64,000 bases of DNA from NCBI RefSeq assembly GCF_052180215.1, contig NZ_CP197471.1:3992001-4056000 (forward strand). Reading direction: 5' to 3'. This DNA is from Pseudoneobacillus sp052180215 (GTDB lineage: Bacteria > Bacillota > Bacilli > Bacillales > Cytobacillaceae). Below are positions 24,089 to 31,355 of this stretch, piece by piece; positions within the stretch are counted from its first letter, which is position 1; each line of letters starts with the position of its first letter. Made by a program: the position numbers and the translations under genes. The notes beneath the pieces were generated by a model. The model worked only from the letters and a program-made list of their open reading frames with translations. It did not search any database and was not told where the DNA came from.

Positions 24089-25339
24089 CTACTTCAAAAA
24101 ATAATAACTGGTCTTCCCTGTTCTAGAGGTTTCTTCTATTATCGGCTGGATGTTTTTTGTAAATACTCGAGAAACCGGATATTCATTAGTAGCGAAAGAA
24201 TAACTACCTAAATTCGTACTATAGAGTAAGGCACCTGTTCTTTTATTAAATCCAAAAATTCGATTATCAATCGCTACTAAATTATTGTGTAATTGAATGA
24301 CTTCCGATTCGTCCGTTCGACTAATGAAAAAGACATTGTTCCCCGAAGTCACAACACCTTGTGAATCATATCCCTTATATTTATAGGTCCAAAGGACTTT
24401 ACCTTTTTCGTTTATCGTATAGAGTCTTCCTACATCACCCTCGTATTCATAGGTGGATAGAAAGATAAGGTCATCATCTACTAATAGGTTAACGTCAAAA
24501 CCATCATATGGTTGAGACCATAATAAACGAAATTCTGGATCATAGGCTCTTAAAACGTCTTGGTTCGAATCAGTGAAAAAGGTTAAATAAATATACCCTT
24601 TTGGTGAAAAAACAGCTTGGCCATCAATATTGTCATCCTTCAAAAGCAGGGTTTTGTTTCCTTTTGCATCAAAAGAAAATAATCCTTCATTATTATCCGT
24701 TACATAAATTTTTCCTTTATAAAGTAAAGGGGGCCGATTCGCGACACCCAACCCTTTTGTCCAAAGAATTTTCCCTGTTTTCACTGATACAGCAACCATT
24801 CTAGAGTATAGTTTACCTGGTGTTGTTCCACCTTCATTGAGTCGATCATAGAAACGGTCCGTCACAAAATAGATAGCATCCCCATCGCGAATATATGTAT
24901 AGGCGTCATTTACAACCGCTCCATTTAGACCTGAACGATAAATCGTTTTCCCTTGTGTATTTAATACAATAAGGGTAGAAGGTCCATTAATAGCCGTATT
25001 TTGATTATTTTCATATAGAAAAATAAGATTCCTTTCGACACCTAATAGACTTACACCTACATGAAAGTCCTTTTTCCATAAAGTCTTTCCAGCCTTCTTT
25101 GCAATAAGCTGATAGTACTGAGCATACCCAGTTCCTTTTGATTGAAAATAGACTTGAACGCCATTGTCAGTCTTATCATATTTCTGGTTCTCAGGGATAA
25201 AATATTCCTTTAATAACGGATGATTCTTGGGATTTGTAATCGATACTTTTTTAATTCCAGCAGCTGATGCCATTTGGGTTGTACCAATTAGGGTAAATAG
25301 CAGTATCATGATAGCCACTCTTTTAAGAAAATGATTCAT
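24089..25339 (-). CDS. Secreted PQQ-like beta-propeller protein
   Basis: 416 residues. A signal peptide (MNHFLKRVAIMILLFTLIGT, cleavage near ASA) is followed by repeated beta-propeller blades of the PQQ_2 type. Signature phrases are GKTLWKKDFHVG, GKILWTKGLGVANRPPLLYKG, KIYVTDNNEGLFSFDAKGN and GKVLWTYKYKGYDSQG. The start at 25339 follows AAGGCGGG; a longer frame to 25429 is not supported. There is no catalytic motif, so it is probably a scaffold or ligand-binding protein outside the cell. A paralog is encoded at 34258-35358. It is divergent from the CAP-protein gene with overlapping promoters. Confidence 0.82.
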   Translation of the reverse strand: MNHFLKRVAIMILLFTLIGTTQMASAAGIKKVSITNPKNHPLLKEYFIPENQKYDKTDNGVQVYFQSKGTGYAQYYQLIAKKAGKTLWKKDFHVGVSLLGVERNLIFLYENNQNTAINGPSTLIVLNTQGKTIYRSGLNGAVVNDAYTYIRDGDAIYFVTDRFYDRLNEGGTTPGKLYSRMVAVSVKTGKILWTKGLGVANRPPLLYKGKIYVTDNNEGLFSFDAKGNKTLLLKDDNIDGQAVFSPKGYIYLTFFTDSNQDVLRAYDPEFRLLWSQPYDGFDVNLLVDDDLIFLSTYEYEGDVGRLYTINEKGKVLWTYKYKGYDSQGVVTSGNNVFFISRTDESEVIQLHNNLVAIDNRIFGFNKRTGALLYSTNLGSYSFATNEYPVSRVFTKNIQPIIEETSRTGKTSYYFLK

Positions 25340-25366
25340 TGTATTCCCGCCTTTATTCTTAGTATA

Positions 25367-25395
25367 TTGATAATTTTTTCCAAAATTTATAATAT
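25367..25395 (+). promoter_or_regulatory. Sigma-A-type promoter for the CAP-domain gene
   Basis: TTGATA (25367-25372), 17-base spacer, TAATAT (25390-25395). It overlaps the divergent promoter on the other strand. Confidence 0.55.
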
Positions 25396-25414
25396 AAATA
25401 TACAATACTATCAA
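25386..25414 (-). promoter_or_regulatory. Sigma-A-type promoter for the PQQ-propeller gene
   Basis: On the minus strand TTGATA (25414-25409), 17-base spacer, TATAAA (25391-25386), 46 bases before the start codon. It is a close match to the sigma-A consensus. Confidence 0.7.
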
Positions 25415-25474
25415 GAAATTATACAGCAAGTGAGATTTTATCGATTAGAAGATACGTTTAAGGAGGAAGTAGAT

Positions 25475-27103
25475 TTGAAGTTTAGAAAGATACAATTTAG
25501 TTTTATTTTAATGGTAAGTTTATTTTTCATATGTTCCAGTATACCTACATTTGCCGAAGAGGATGTCCTATTAGGTTACGATGAAGGAAAGCAATCAAAA
25601 GCCTTTTTTAATGCGGATGGTTCCATTACGGTAAAGGGAATCACCAAGGATTCATCGATACAAATGGCCGTCATTAATGTTGAAAATCTGGATAATTCTG
25701 ATGACAGTCAGAACTATGAAACAACCATTGGGTCAGATGGCCATTTTACCATCACGACAGCACCTTTACAGGGATTTACATACAGAATTTTGTATGTTGG
25801 TGGTGAAAATTATTTTTACGATGAGTATATGTTAGTTAGTAAGAAAATGGTGACAGCAGAACTTCTAGAAGAAAAAAAAACAAAAGTAGCCATTAAAAAG
25901 AAATGGAAGGAAATAAATCCTAAGCATAAAGGACAAATGTTTATGGAAGAGCCCTTGTTAAAAGCACCATATAAAGCTGGCAAGCTCAAAGCCTCTTTTT
26001 TAAATGATGCTTTAAACATGACAAACTTTGTAAGATATATAGCCAATATGAATTCGAATATAAAATTAAATAATAGTTTAGTAAATTCTGCCCAGCATAA
26101 GGCTGCATTACTAGAAGTGAGTTATGATTCTAATAGCCCACATAATCCACCTAAACCGAAAGATATGTCTGAAGAATTCTACGAAACTGCTAATCCCGGT
26201 TGGGAAAACCTACATTTTGGTCAGTTCTCCTTAGCAAATGCCGTAACAGGCTTTATGGATGATCCCGGTGAGCACAATTTGCAAAGAGCTGGGCATCGAA
26301 CATCTATTTTATCACCTAATCTCACGAGTGTAGGATTCGGGTATTCTGGTTATTTTTCTTTAATGCATATGAGCTCCTCAGATCCTATAGAATTAGGATA
26401 CCATTACGACTATATCGCTTGGCCAAGTAAAGGGAACTTTCCCATTTCTTTTGCAGAAGGGGCTAGTGTTTGGTCGTTAGCTTTAAATGAGAATAGATAT
26501 GAAGAAATTGATAAGAAGAAAGTCAAACTAACCATTACAAATCAAAGAACGAAGAATAAGTGGGTTCTAACAAACCCTGTTGGTTATGTAAACAATGGCT
26601 ATTTCTACGCTAATCCCTATTTACTAACTTTTAAACCAAATAACCTTGATTATCAAGAAGGAGATACTTTAACCGTTTTAGTAGAAGGAATTAGAAAAAG
26701 TGACGGTTCCCCATCATCTCTTACCTACGATGTTCATTTATTCGATTTGGATGAGATTACTGTGGTCATAGATAATCAAGAACAAAAATATATTCAACCT
26801 CCTGTTATTAGTGAAGGACGCACAATGGTTCCAATGCGCAGTATTTTTGAAGAACTTGGTGCAAAGGTCACATGGGAGAGTAAAACCAAATCCGTATATG
26901 CAAAAAAAGGGAACACTACTGTTACCTTAAAAATTGGTAGTAAAGTGGCATACGTTAATAAGAAACCCGTGAAATTAGATGCTGCACCTATTATTCTAAA
27001 TAAGAAAACAACCATGGTTCCAGTTCGATTTATAAGTGATGCCTTAAATACCAAGTTCTCTTATGACCCAAAATATAAAGTAATCGAGATCTCAACAAAA
27101 TAA
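25475..27103 (+). CDS. Secreted CAP-domain protein with copper-amine-oxidase-N-like C-terminal domain
   Basis: 542 residues, TTG start at 25475 eight bases after a perfect AAGGAGG. The signal peptide (KFRKIQFSFILMVSLFFICS, cleavage near TFA) is followed by an N-terminal beta domain to about 130. A CAP/SCP domain follows (NMTNFVRYIANMNSNIKLN, AQHKAALLE, PGWENLHFG, GHRTSILSPNLTSVGFGYS). The C-terminus (about 430-542) is a Cu_amine_oxidN1-type domain: VVIDNQEQKYIQPPVISEGR, TMVPMRSIFEELGAKVTW and a second TTMVPVRFISDAL. That domain is common as an envelope-binding module in Bacillus and Paenibacillus and carries no copper chemistry. Confidence 0.87.
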   Translation: MKFRKIQFSFILMVSLFFICSSIPTFAEEDVLLGYDEGKQSKAFFNADGSITVKGITKDSSIQMAVINVENLDNSDDSQNYETTIGSDGHFTITTAPLQGFTYRILYVGGENYFYDEYMLVSKKMVTAELLEEKKTKVAIKKKWKEINPKHKGQMFMEEPLLKAPYKAGKLKASFLNDALNMTNFVRYIANMNSNIKLNNSLVNSAQHKAALLEVSYDSNSPHNPPKPKDMSEEFYETANPGWENLHFGQFSLANAVTGFMDDPGEHNLQRAGHRTSILSPNLTSVGFGYSGYFSLMHMSSSDPIELGYHYDYIAWPSKGNFPISFAEGASVWSLALNENRYEEIDKKKVKLTITNQRTKNKWVLTNPVGYVNNGYFYANPYLLTFKPNNLDYQEGDTLTVLVEGIRKSDGSPSSLTYDVHLFDLDEITVVIDNQEQKYIQPPVISEGRTMVPMRSIFEELGAKVTWESKTKSVYAKKGNTTVTLKIGSKVAYVNKKPVKLDAAPIILNKKTTMVPVRFISDALNTKFSYDPKYKVIEISTK

Positions 27104-27108
27104 TGAGT

Positions 27109-27144
27109 AAAAAACAGCTTAATCATTAGTTTAAGCTGTTTTTT
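27109..27144 (+). terminator. Terminator of the CAP-domain gene
   Basis: AAAAAACAGCTTAA (27109-27122) with TTAAGCTGTTTTTT (27131-27144), perfect 14-base stem, bidirectional. Confidence 0.92.
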
Positions 27145-27171
27145 AAAGGCTTTATTATATCATTCTATTTT

Positions 27172-27208
27172 AAAAAGCCTAAGTTCAAGTCGATTGAACT
27201 TAGGCTTC
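27172..27208 (-). terminator. Terminator of the NlpC/P60 gene
   Basis: Minus strand: AAGCCTAAGTTCAA then TTGAACTTAGGCTTTTT, with a short loop and T5 tail, 11 bases after the stop. Confidence 0.9.
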
Positions 27209-27218
27209 TACTAGTATA

Positions 27219-27887
27219 TTAAACTCTTTTTGCCCCAATAAAACGTTTTTTCCAATAAGAGTTATCAATACTTGTAATTGATACACCCTTTGATGTTGCG
27301 GAATGAATCATCTTGCCATTTCCTAAATAAATAGAAACATGTGTGGCTTTTGCACCTTTATACTCTGAATAGAAAAGTAAATCTCCAGGTTTTAAAGAGG
27401 AAACCTTGGTTCCTTCGTTTTGCATATCTGCAGCTGTTCGAGGTAAAGTGATTCCTGCCTTTTTAAAGGAATATCCTACAAAACCTGAACAATCAAAACC
27501 TTTCGTGCTTGTCCCACCAAATTTATACTTAACACCTAGAGTACTTTTAGCAGCAGAGATAACTTTCTTATGTACAGAATCTGTTTTTTTAGCACTCGTT
27601 TTAGCAGATAGGAATTGGGCACTTACATAGCCCTTATATTCACCAACTTTGACATGTGCCCAACCATTTGCCTCGGAATATACATAAACCTTTTTTCCCA
27701 TTGGTATTTCCGTTACAATGGCACTAGTTTCAGATGCACTTTCTCTCACATTTAAGGTACCTGATTTTATATCAACATATTGTATTGTATTAGTATTAGT
27801 AGAATTAGTAGCTGCTTCACTCATTAATGGTGCAGCAAGAGCTATCGTAAATGAAAAAGATAGTACAGCTATTAGTTTTTTCAACAT
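27219..27887 (-). CDS. SH3-domain NlpC/P60 cell-wall endopeptidase
   Basis: 222 residues. Signal peptide (MLKKLIAVLSFSFTIALAAP), then a bacterial SH3b domain at about 38-95 (VDIKSGTLNVRESASETSAI, KVGEYKGYVSAQFL). The NlpC/P60 cysteine peptidase follows at about 107-222: catalytic Cys in GFDCSGFVGYSF, His in ATHVSIYLGNGKMIHS. It hydrolyses peptide stems of peptidoglycan (family role). It has its own terminator. The AGGGGGAAAG ribosome site precedes the ATG. Confidence 0.93.
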   Translation of the reverse strand: MLKKLIAVLSFSFTIALAAPLMSEAATNSTNTNTIQYVDIKSGTLNVRESASETSAIVTEIPMGKKVYVYSEANGWAHVKVGEYKGYVSAQFLSAKTSAKKTDSVHKKVISAAKSTLGVKYKFGGTSTKGFDCSGFVGYSFKKAGITLPRTAADMQNEGTKVSSLKPGDLLFYSEYKGAKATHVSIYLGNGKMIHSATSKGVSITSIDNSYWKKRFIGAKRV

Positions 27888-28118
27888 GATATCTTTCCCC
27901 CTGTTGTTACTCTCTAAACCTACTATAACGGATGAATATTACAAAAAAGGTCAATCTACATTACAGTTTTATTACAATTTTCTAAAAATATCGCCTTTTT
28001 TCGAGCAAATATGTTACAAACGCTGTCGAACCCTTGATATTAGTGGCCTTTTTATTTTTGTAATAGCAGCTTAAATCTATGACAAAAATGTGAAATTTAT
28101 AGAGTTCATCTTTCTTTA
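27888..28118. other. Divergent intergenic region between NlpC/P60 and SLH genes
   Basis: AT-rich; holds the ribosome site and presumably the promoter of the NlpC/P60 gene (TTGACC near 27956 on the minus strand, but no well-spaced -10). No riboswitch-like structure was recognised. Confidence 0.45.
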
Positions 28119-28146
28119 TTGAAATAAAAGTAGAGAGTGGTATAGT
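28119..28146 (+). promoter_or_regulatory. Sigma-A-type promoter for the 28200 SLH gene
   Basis: TTGAAA (28119-28124), 16-base spacer, TATAGT (28141-28146). Confidence 0.6.
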
Positions 28147-28199
28147 AAAAAATGGAAATACGAGTAAAATGAACTATACATTTTAAAAGGAGTAAGGAT

Positions 28200-29225
28200 A
28201 TGAAATTCAAAACGAGTTTATTCATTACAGGTGCTCTGGCATTAAGTCTCTTTAGCTTTGCAAGTAATGGGCACGCTGAAGATATTCAATTTAACGATGT
28301 AAAAAAAGAGAGTCCAATTTATGAAACCATAAGTTGGGCGGTTGAAAAGAATTTGGTAAAAGGATACCCAGATGGTACATTTAAACCGAATAATGTTCTG
28401 ACAGAATCTCAATTTGCAGCCATTATGAGTAGATATTTTAACCCAACTATCGAGGAAGGATTAGATCCAACTCAATGGTCCAATGCTCATTATGACTATT
28501 TAAAAAAGAGCGGTGTGTTATTGCCCGGTCATACTGATATTTCTCATAAAAATAAAGTGTTTACTAGATTAGAACTCGCGAAGGCATTTTTTAAATCGAG
28601 AGGGTTAACCGGTTCTGATAAAGATGTAATCGATTGGATGTATGAAAATCATATTACAGCCGGTAAAGGTGTAAGTGAGGATAAATATATAGATTTTGGT
28701 GGCCAAGATGGATTAAAACGTGCCCATGTTAGTGCCTTTTTTGCCAAGATGGACCGTCTGAAGTTTAACATTATGGCTAGTGAAATAGGGAAAGATGAAT
28801 TAAGAGGGGATGCTCTATTTAATGCGTTATTACCTTTATTTCAGGAGAAAGAATTTACACTAGAAAAATCATCGAATGGGGTTATCACTGCACGATCAAA
28901 AGCTATGGTGGAAGGAATGCCTTTTTCTCCACGTATAACCATTGAAAATACTGGTGATCAGTTATTTATAGGCAACTTAACTCCAACTTATCAACCATCT
29001 ATCGAACTAGTTAGCCAAACACTGATTCAATTTGGGATAAAAGAAGATGTATCAACATTAATGAATGAAATATATAATTTCTCAACAAAGAAGGATCCTA
29101 CTAAAAAATCCTTAACATATGGTTCTTACACGATTAACATGGAAATTATAACAACATTTAATGGATACACACAAAAAAATATGGATAACTTTGTTGCTTA
29201 TATACAGAAAAAAGGCGGCTATTAA
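28200..29225 (+). CDS. SLH-domain surface protein 1
   Basis: 341 residues. Signal peptide (MKFKTSLFITGALALSLFSF, cleavage near GHA). The first SLH domain is clear: INDV-type FNDVKKESPIYETISWAVEK, then GYPDGTFKPNNVLTESQFAA. The second and third are degenerate (WSNAHYDYLKKSGVLL, DWMYENHITAGKGVSEDKYI). The C-terminal ~150 residues form an unrecognised domain, similar in size to that of the 29579 protein. SLH triplets bind pyruvylated secondary wall polymer; with two weak repeats, anchoring may be weaker. AAAGGAG lies before the ATG. Confidence 0.88.
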   Translation: MKFKTSLFITGALALSLFSFASNGHAEDIQFNDVKKESPIYETISWAVEKNLVKGYPDGTFKPNNVLTESQFAAIMSRYFNPTIEEGLDPTQWSNAHYDYLKKSGVLLPGHTDISHKNKVFTRLELAKAFFKSRGLTGSDKDVIDWMYENHITAGKGVSEDKYIDFGGQDGLKRAHVSAFFAKMDRLKFNIMASEIGKDELRGDALFNALLPLFQEKEFTLEKSSNGVITARSKAMVEGMPFSPRITIENTGDQLFIGNLTPTYQPSIELVSQTLIQFGIKEDVSTLMNEIYNFSTKKDPTKKSLTYGSYTINMEIITTFNGYTQKNMDNFVAYIQKKGGY

Positions 29226-29300
29226 GATAGTGACAGCTTTATTAAATAGTCCAGTTATTGAAGAGAAGTCTGAATTTACAGGCATAAACTAAATAAATAA

Positions 29301-29474
29301 AGGCTCTTTTCTGAAACTTTGTTGCTTTTTCTAACTAATAAATAGGCATTTCACTATATAGGGTGTTGAAACTCATAGAAAATGAAGAAAAGAGCTAATC
29401 TCTTTTTAAGAGAGCCTGTAAAAATCCGGCTTTAGGGATTTTTACGAAAACCACAAACTATACGAAAACAGCCT
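29301..29474 (+). repeat. MITE-like repeat, copy 2 (174 bp)
   Basis: Ends AGGCTCTTTTCTGAAACTTT and ...CTATACGAAAACAGCCT pair as imperfect terminal inverted repeats (first 11 bases 10/11). Compared with copy 1 at 18977 it contains an extra perfect hairpin, GTAAAAATCC...GGGATTTTTAC at about 29416-29445. It lies between two convergent SLH genes. The AT-rich flanks do not allow a firm target duplication. Confidence 0.87.
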
Positions 29475-29480
29475 AAATAA

Positions 29481-29524
29481 AAAACAAAAAGCTCAGAGAT
29501 TATACGCTCTGAGCTTTTTGTTTT
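29481..29524 (-). terminator. Bidirectional terminator between SLH genes
   Basis: AAAACAAAAAGCTCAGAG (29481-29498) with CTCTGAGCTTTTTGTTTT (29507-29524), an 18-base perfect stem. Confidence 0.92.
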
Positions 29525-29578
29525 AAATGATGCTTATTCCATTACCCGTCCTATGTTTTTACCTGACTCTTTTCTTAT

Positions 29579-30673
29579 TTATTTTTTCTTAACAAGAAAC
29601 ATATATGAAGTCATATAACCTTCTTGATCTTCTCTAAAATCATAGCCTTGAACGTACAATTTGCATTCCTCAGTGTATTTACCTTCGTAAGTTGCTAATT
29701 TACTATAAAAAACGATTGGATCCGGTGTCGTTACGTCTACCTTTAATGGAGAACCAACATAAGCCTTGTAAAAAGTAGAATACTTAGTAAACTCTGCATC
29801 CAACTGTTCTGCTGTTGGCTTGTTTTTCAGATTCCTATTATCAATATTGATAAGTAGACTATGAAATTGATTATTTTTAAAGCTTAAAACAAATTGTTCA
29901 TTTTCAGAATAACCCGAAACGTTGGCTGAGTAGGTAAGCTGATAATCAGTAAATTCGAATGGGAGCTCTGTTTCATTTACTAATGTATAATCTTTCATTA
30001 GCTGCTTTACCTCATCGACACCCATATCAAATTGTAACTGTGGAAGAATCAGTTTTAAAACGGAATACTCAGCTCTAAAGTTAGGGTTAAGAGCTCTTGA
30101 AAAAAATACCGAGAAATGGGCTCTTTTCACTGGATCGTTTGGTTTAAAGGTCTGGTCATCATAAATATCCGTTATTCCATTTGCAGCTAAGGCACTGACA
30201 TAAGGTAATAAGTCTGTTGATACATCTTTAATTTCTTGCGTGTATGTACCTTTTAACTGATAAGCATTGACCAAAATTTTAGCCATTTCCCCACGAGTTA
30301 AATTATCATTAGGTCTGAAAAATTCACCTTTTTCGATAAAACCAGCTTCGACAACGGCTGCAATTTCCTTATAAGCATGATAAGTGGTTTTGACATCCTC
30401 AAAATTTGGATTTTCAACGGATGATGTATCTAATTGAAAAGCTCTCTTGAGCATAATCGCAGCTTGTGCTCGTGTAATGGTATTGTTAGGTTTGAATGAT
30501 CCATCTGGATAGCCGTTAATGATTTGAAAATCTTTAAGATATTCAATTTCTGCAGAAGCCCAAAATTGTTCTTGAACATCGATAAAAGAAGTTTTGGCAA
30601 ACGCAGATGGAGTTGGAAGTAAGAATGAGACGATGATTCCTAAAATGACAACAATCGAAAGTGACTTTTTCAT
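29579..30673 (-). CDS. SLH-domain surface protein 2, under a c-di-GMP riboswitch
   Basis: 364 residues. The signal peptide (MKKSLSIVVILGIIVSFLLP, cleavage near AFA) is followed by three SLH domains at about 27-195. Phrases include FIDVQEQFWASAEIEYLKDF, GYPDGSFKPNNTITRAQAAI, FEDVKTTYHAYKEIAAVVEA, FRPNDNLTRGEMAKIL and YDDQTFKPNDPVKRAHFSVF. The C-terminal ~165 residues form an unrecognised mixed domain. The complete SLH triplet implies wall-polymer anchoring. A c-di-GMP-I aptamer and terminator precede the gene, so its expression should respond to that second messenger. It is a singleton transcript ended by the terminator at 29481. Confidence 0.92.
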   Translation of the reverse strand: MKKSLSIVVILGIIVSFLLPTPSAFAKTSFIDVQEQFWASAEIEYLKDFQIINGYPDGSFKPNNTITRAQAAIMLKRAFQLDTSSVENPNFEDVKTTYHAYKEIAAVVEAGFIEKGEFFRPNDNLTRGEMAKILVNAYQLKGTYTQEIKDVSTDLLPYVSALAANGITDIYDDQTFKPNDPVKRAHFSVFFSRALNPNFRAEYSVLKLILPQLQFDMGVDEVKQLMKDYTLVNETELPFEFTDYQLTYSANVSGYSENEQFVLSFKNNQFHSLLINIDNRNLKNKPTAEQLDAEFTKYSTFYKAYVGSPLKVDVTTPDPIVFYSKLATYEGKYTEECKLYVQGYDFREDQEGYMTSYMFLVKKK

Positions 30674-30750
30674 AATTTCTCCTTTTTGATAATGGGATTT
30701 TTTTCAGGTTACTTGAGATTACCTCTTCCCTCCTTTGGGTGTTTAAAAAT

Positions 30751-30790
30751 AAAAAACTCCTCTTTTCAACATAACGTGAAAAAAGGAGTT
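30751..30790 (-). terminator. Terminator of the riboswitch expression platform
   Basis: Minus strand: AACTCCTTTTTTCA, loop, TTGAAAAGAGGAGTTTTTT. It lies 30 bases after the aptamer and 78 bases before the SLH start codon, and ends in a T-run, so it is a classic transcriptional attenuator. Confidence 0.85.
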
Positions 30791-30819
30791 AGATAGGCCA
30801 TGCTAACTTGCTTTCAGTT

Positions 30820-30892
30820 CGGTAATCCAGCCATCATAGCATTTAGCCTTAGATCTGTGACTTTGCGTCCCCAACTTTCATTGGGTTTGCCG
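30820..30892 (-). promoter_or_regulatory. Cyclic di-GMP-I (GEMM) riboswitch aptamer
   Basis: Minus strand from 30892: CGGCAAACCCAATGAAAGTT, GGGGACGCAAAGTC, then CTAAGGCTAAATGC and TATGATGGCTGGATTACCG. All hallmark parts of the c-di-GMP-I aptamer are present: the GGCAAACC strand, a stem capped by a GAAA tetraloop, the GGGACGCAAAG core, the GGCTAA... stem with its receptor, and closing GGATTACCG pairing with CGGCAAACC. It controls the downstream SLH protein gene through the terminator at 30751-30790. Whether ligand turns the gene on or off cannot be settled by eye. Confidence 0.95.
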
Positions 30893-31088
30893 TTATCGTT
30901 GTAAATAAAAGAAGATTAAGTTTATTTCATTATATAGTTGTCTAACAAAATATGACAATGGTTTTTTATTATCTAAAATAAAACTTTCAAACTGTTTTAT
31001 GGGGATAGTTTTTATATTTCAAATATATCATTTATATTACAAAACTCTTTTATCCTCAAATATTGGAGTGGTGCGACGTATTCATATA
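30893..31088. other. Promoter-side region upstream of the riboswitch
   Basis: AT-rich DNA. It must contain the promoter of the riboswitch transcript on the minus strand and possibly a plus-strand promoter for the candidate small RNA at 31089. No well-spaced boxes were assigned. Confidence 0.4.
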
Positions 31089-31290
31089 GTAGGTCTGGTA
31101 AGCCTACTTTATTCCTTACTTTCATTTATATAAGGAAGGTCCTTTTATGAGTCCTATAGGAATGATCGTACGAAAAGGACTAGCAGGGATTTTGAAGTAT
31201 TATTTTGTATCGTTTTATTTTCTTATTAATATAGGGTTGGTAAGCCCAAAATTTATTTCCTTCCTTTCTTTTAAGGAAGGACTTTTTTTG
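31089..31290 (+). ncRNA. Candidate small RNA(s): two tandem copies of hairpin plus terminator-like stem
   Basis: Copy 1: GTAGG-TCTGGTAAG-CCTAC (31089-31107), then TTCCTTA...TAAGGAA (31112-31137). Copy 2: GGG-TTGGTAAG-CCC (31234-31247), then TCCTTCCTT...AAGGAAGGA (31258-31281) and CTTTTTTT. Both share the loop sequence TGGTAAG and the order of stems. The second ends as an intrinsic terminator, so a plus-strand transcript probably ends at about 31289, facing the minus-strand gene at 31356. No protein gene is downstream on this strand. Confidence 0.35.
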
Positions 31291-31302
31291 TTATTTTTGA
31301 AA

Positions 31303-31333
31303 AAGAAAAACCGAGGACGTTATTCCTCGGTTT
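31303..31333 (-). terminator. Terminator of the acidic repeat protein gene
   Basis: Minus strand AAACCGAGGAATAACGTCCT then CGGTTTTTCTTTTTC: a seven-base CCGAGGA/TCCTCGG stem with a T-rich tail, 23 bases past the stop. Confidence 0.88.
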
Positions 31334-31355
31334 CTTCTCTTTACACAAGGTTGAA

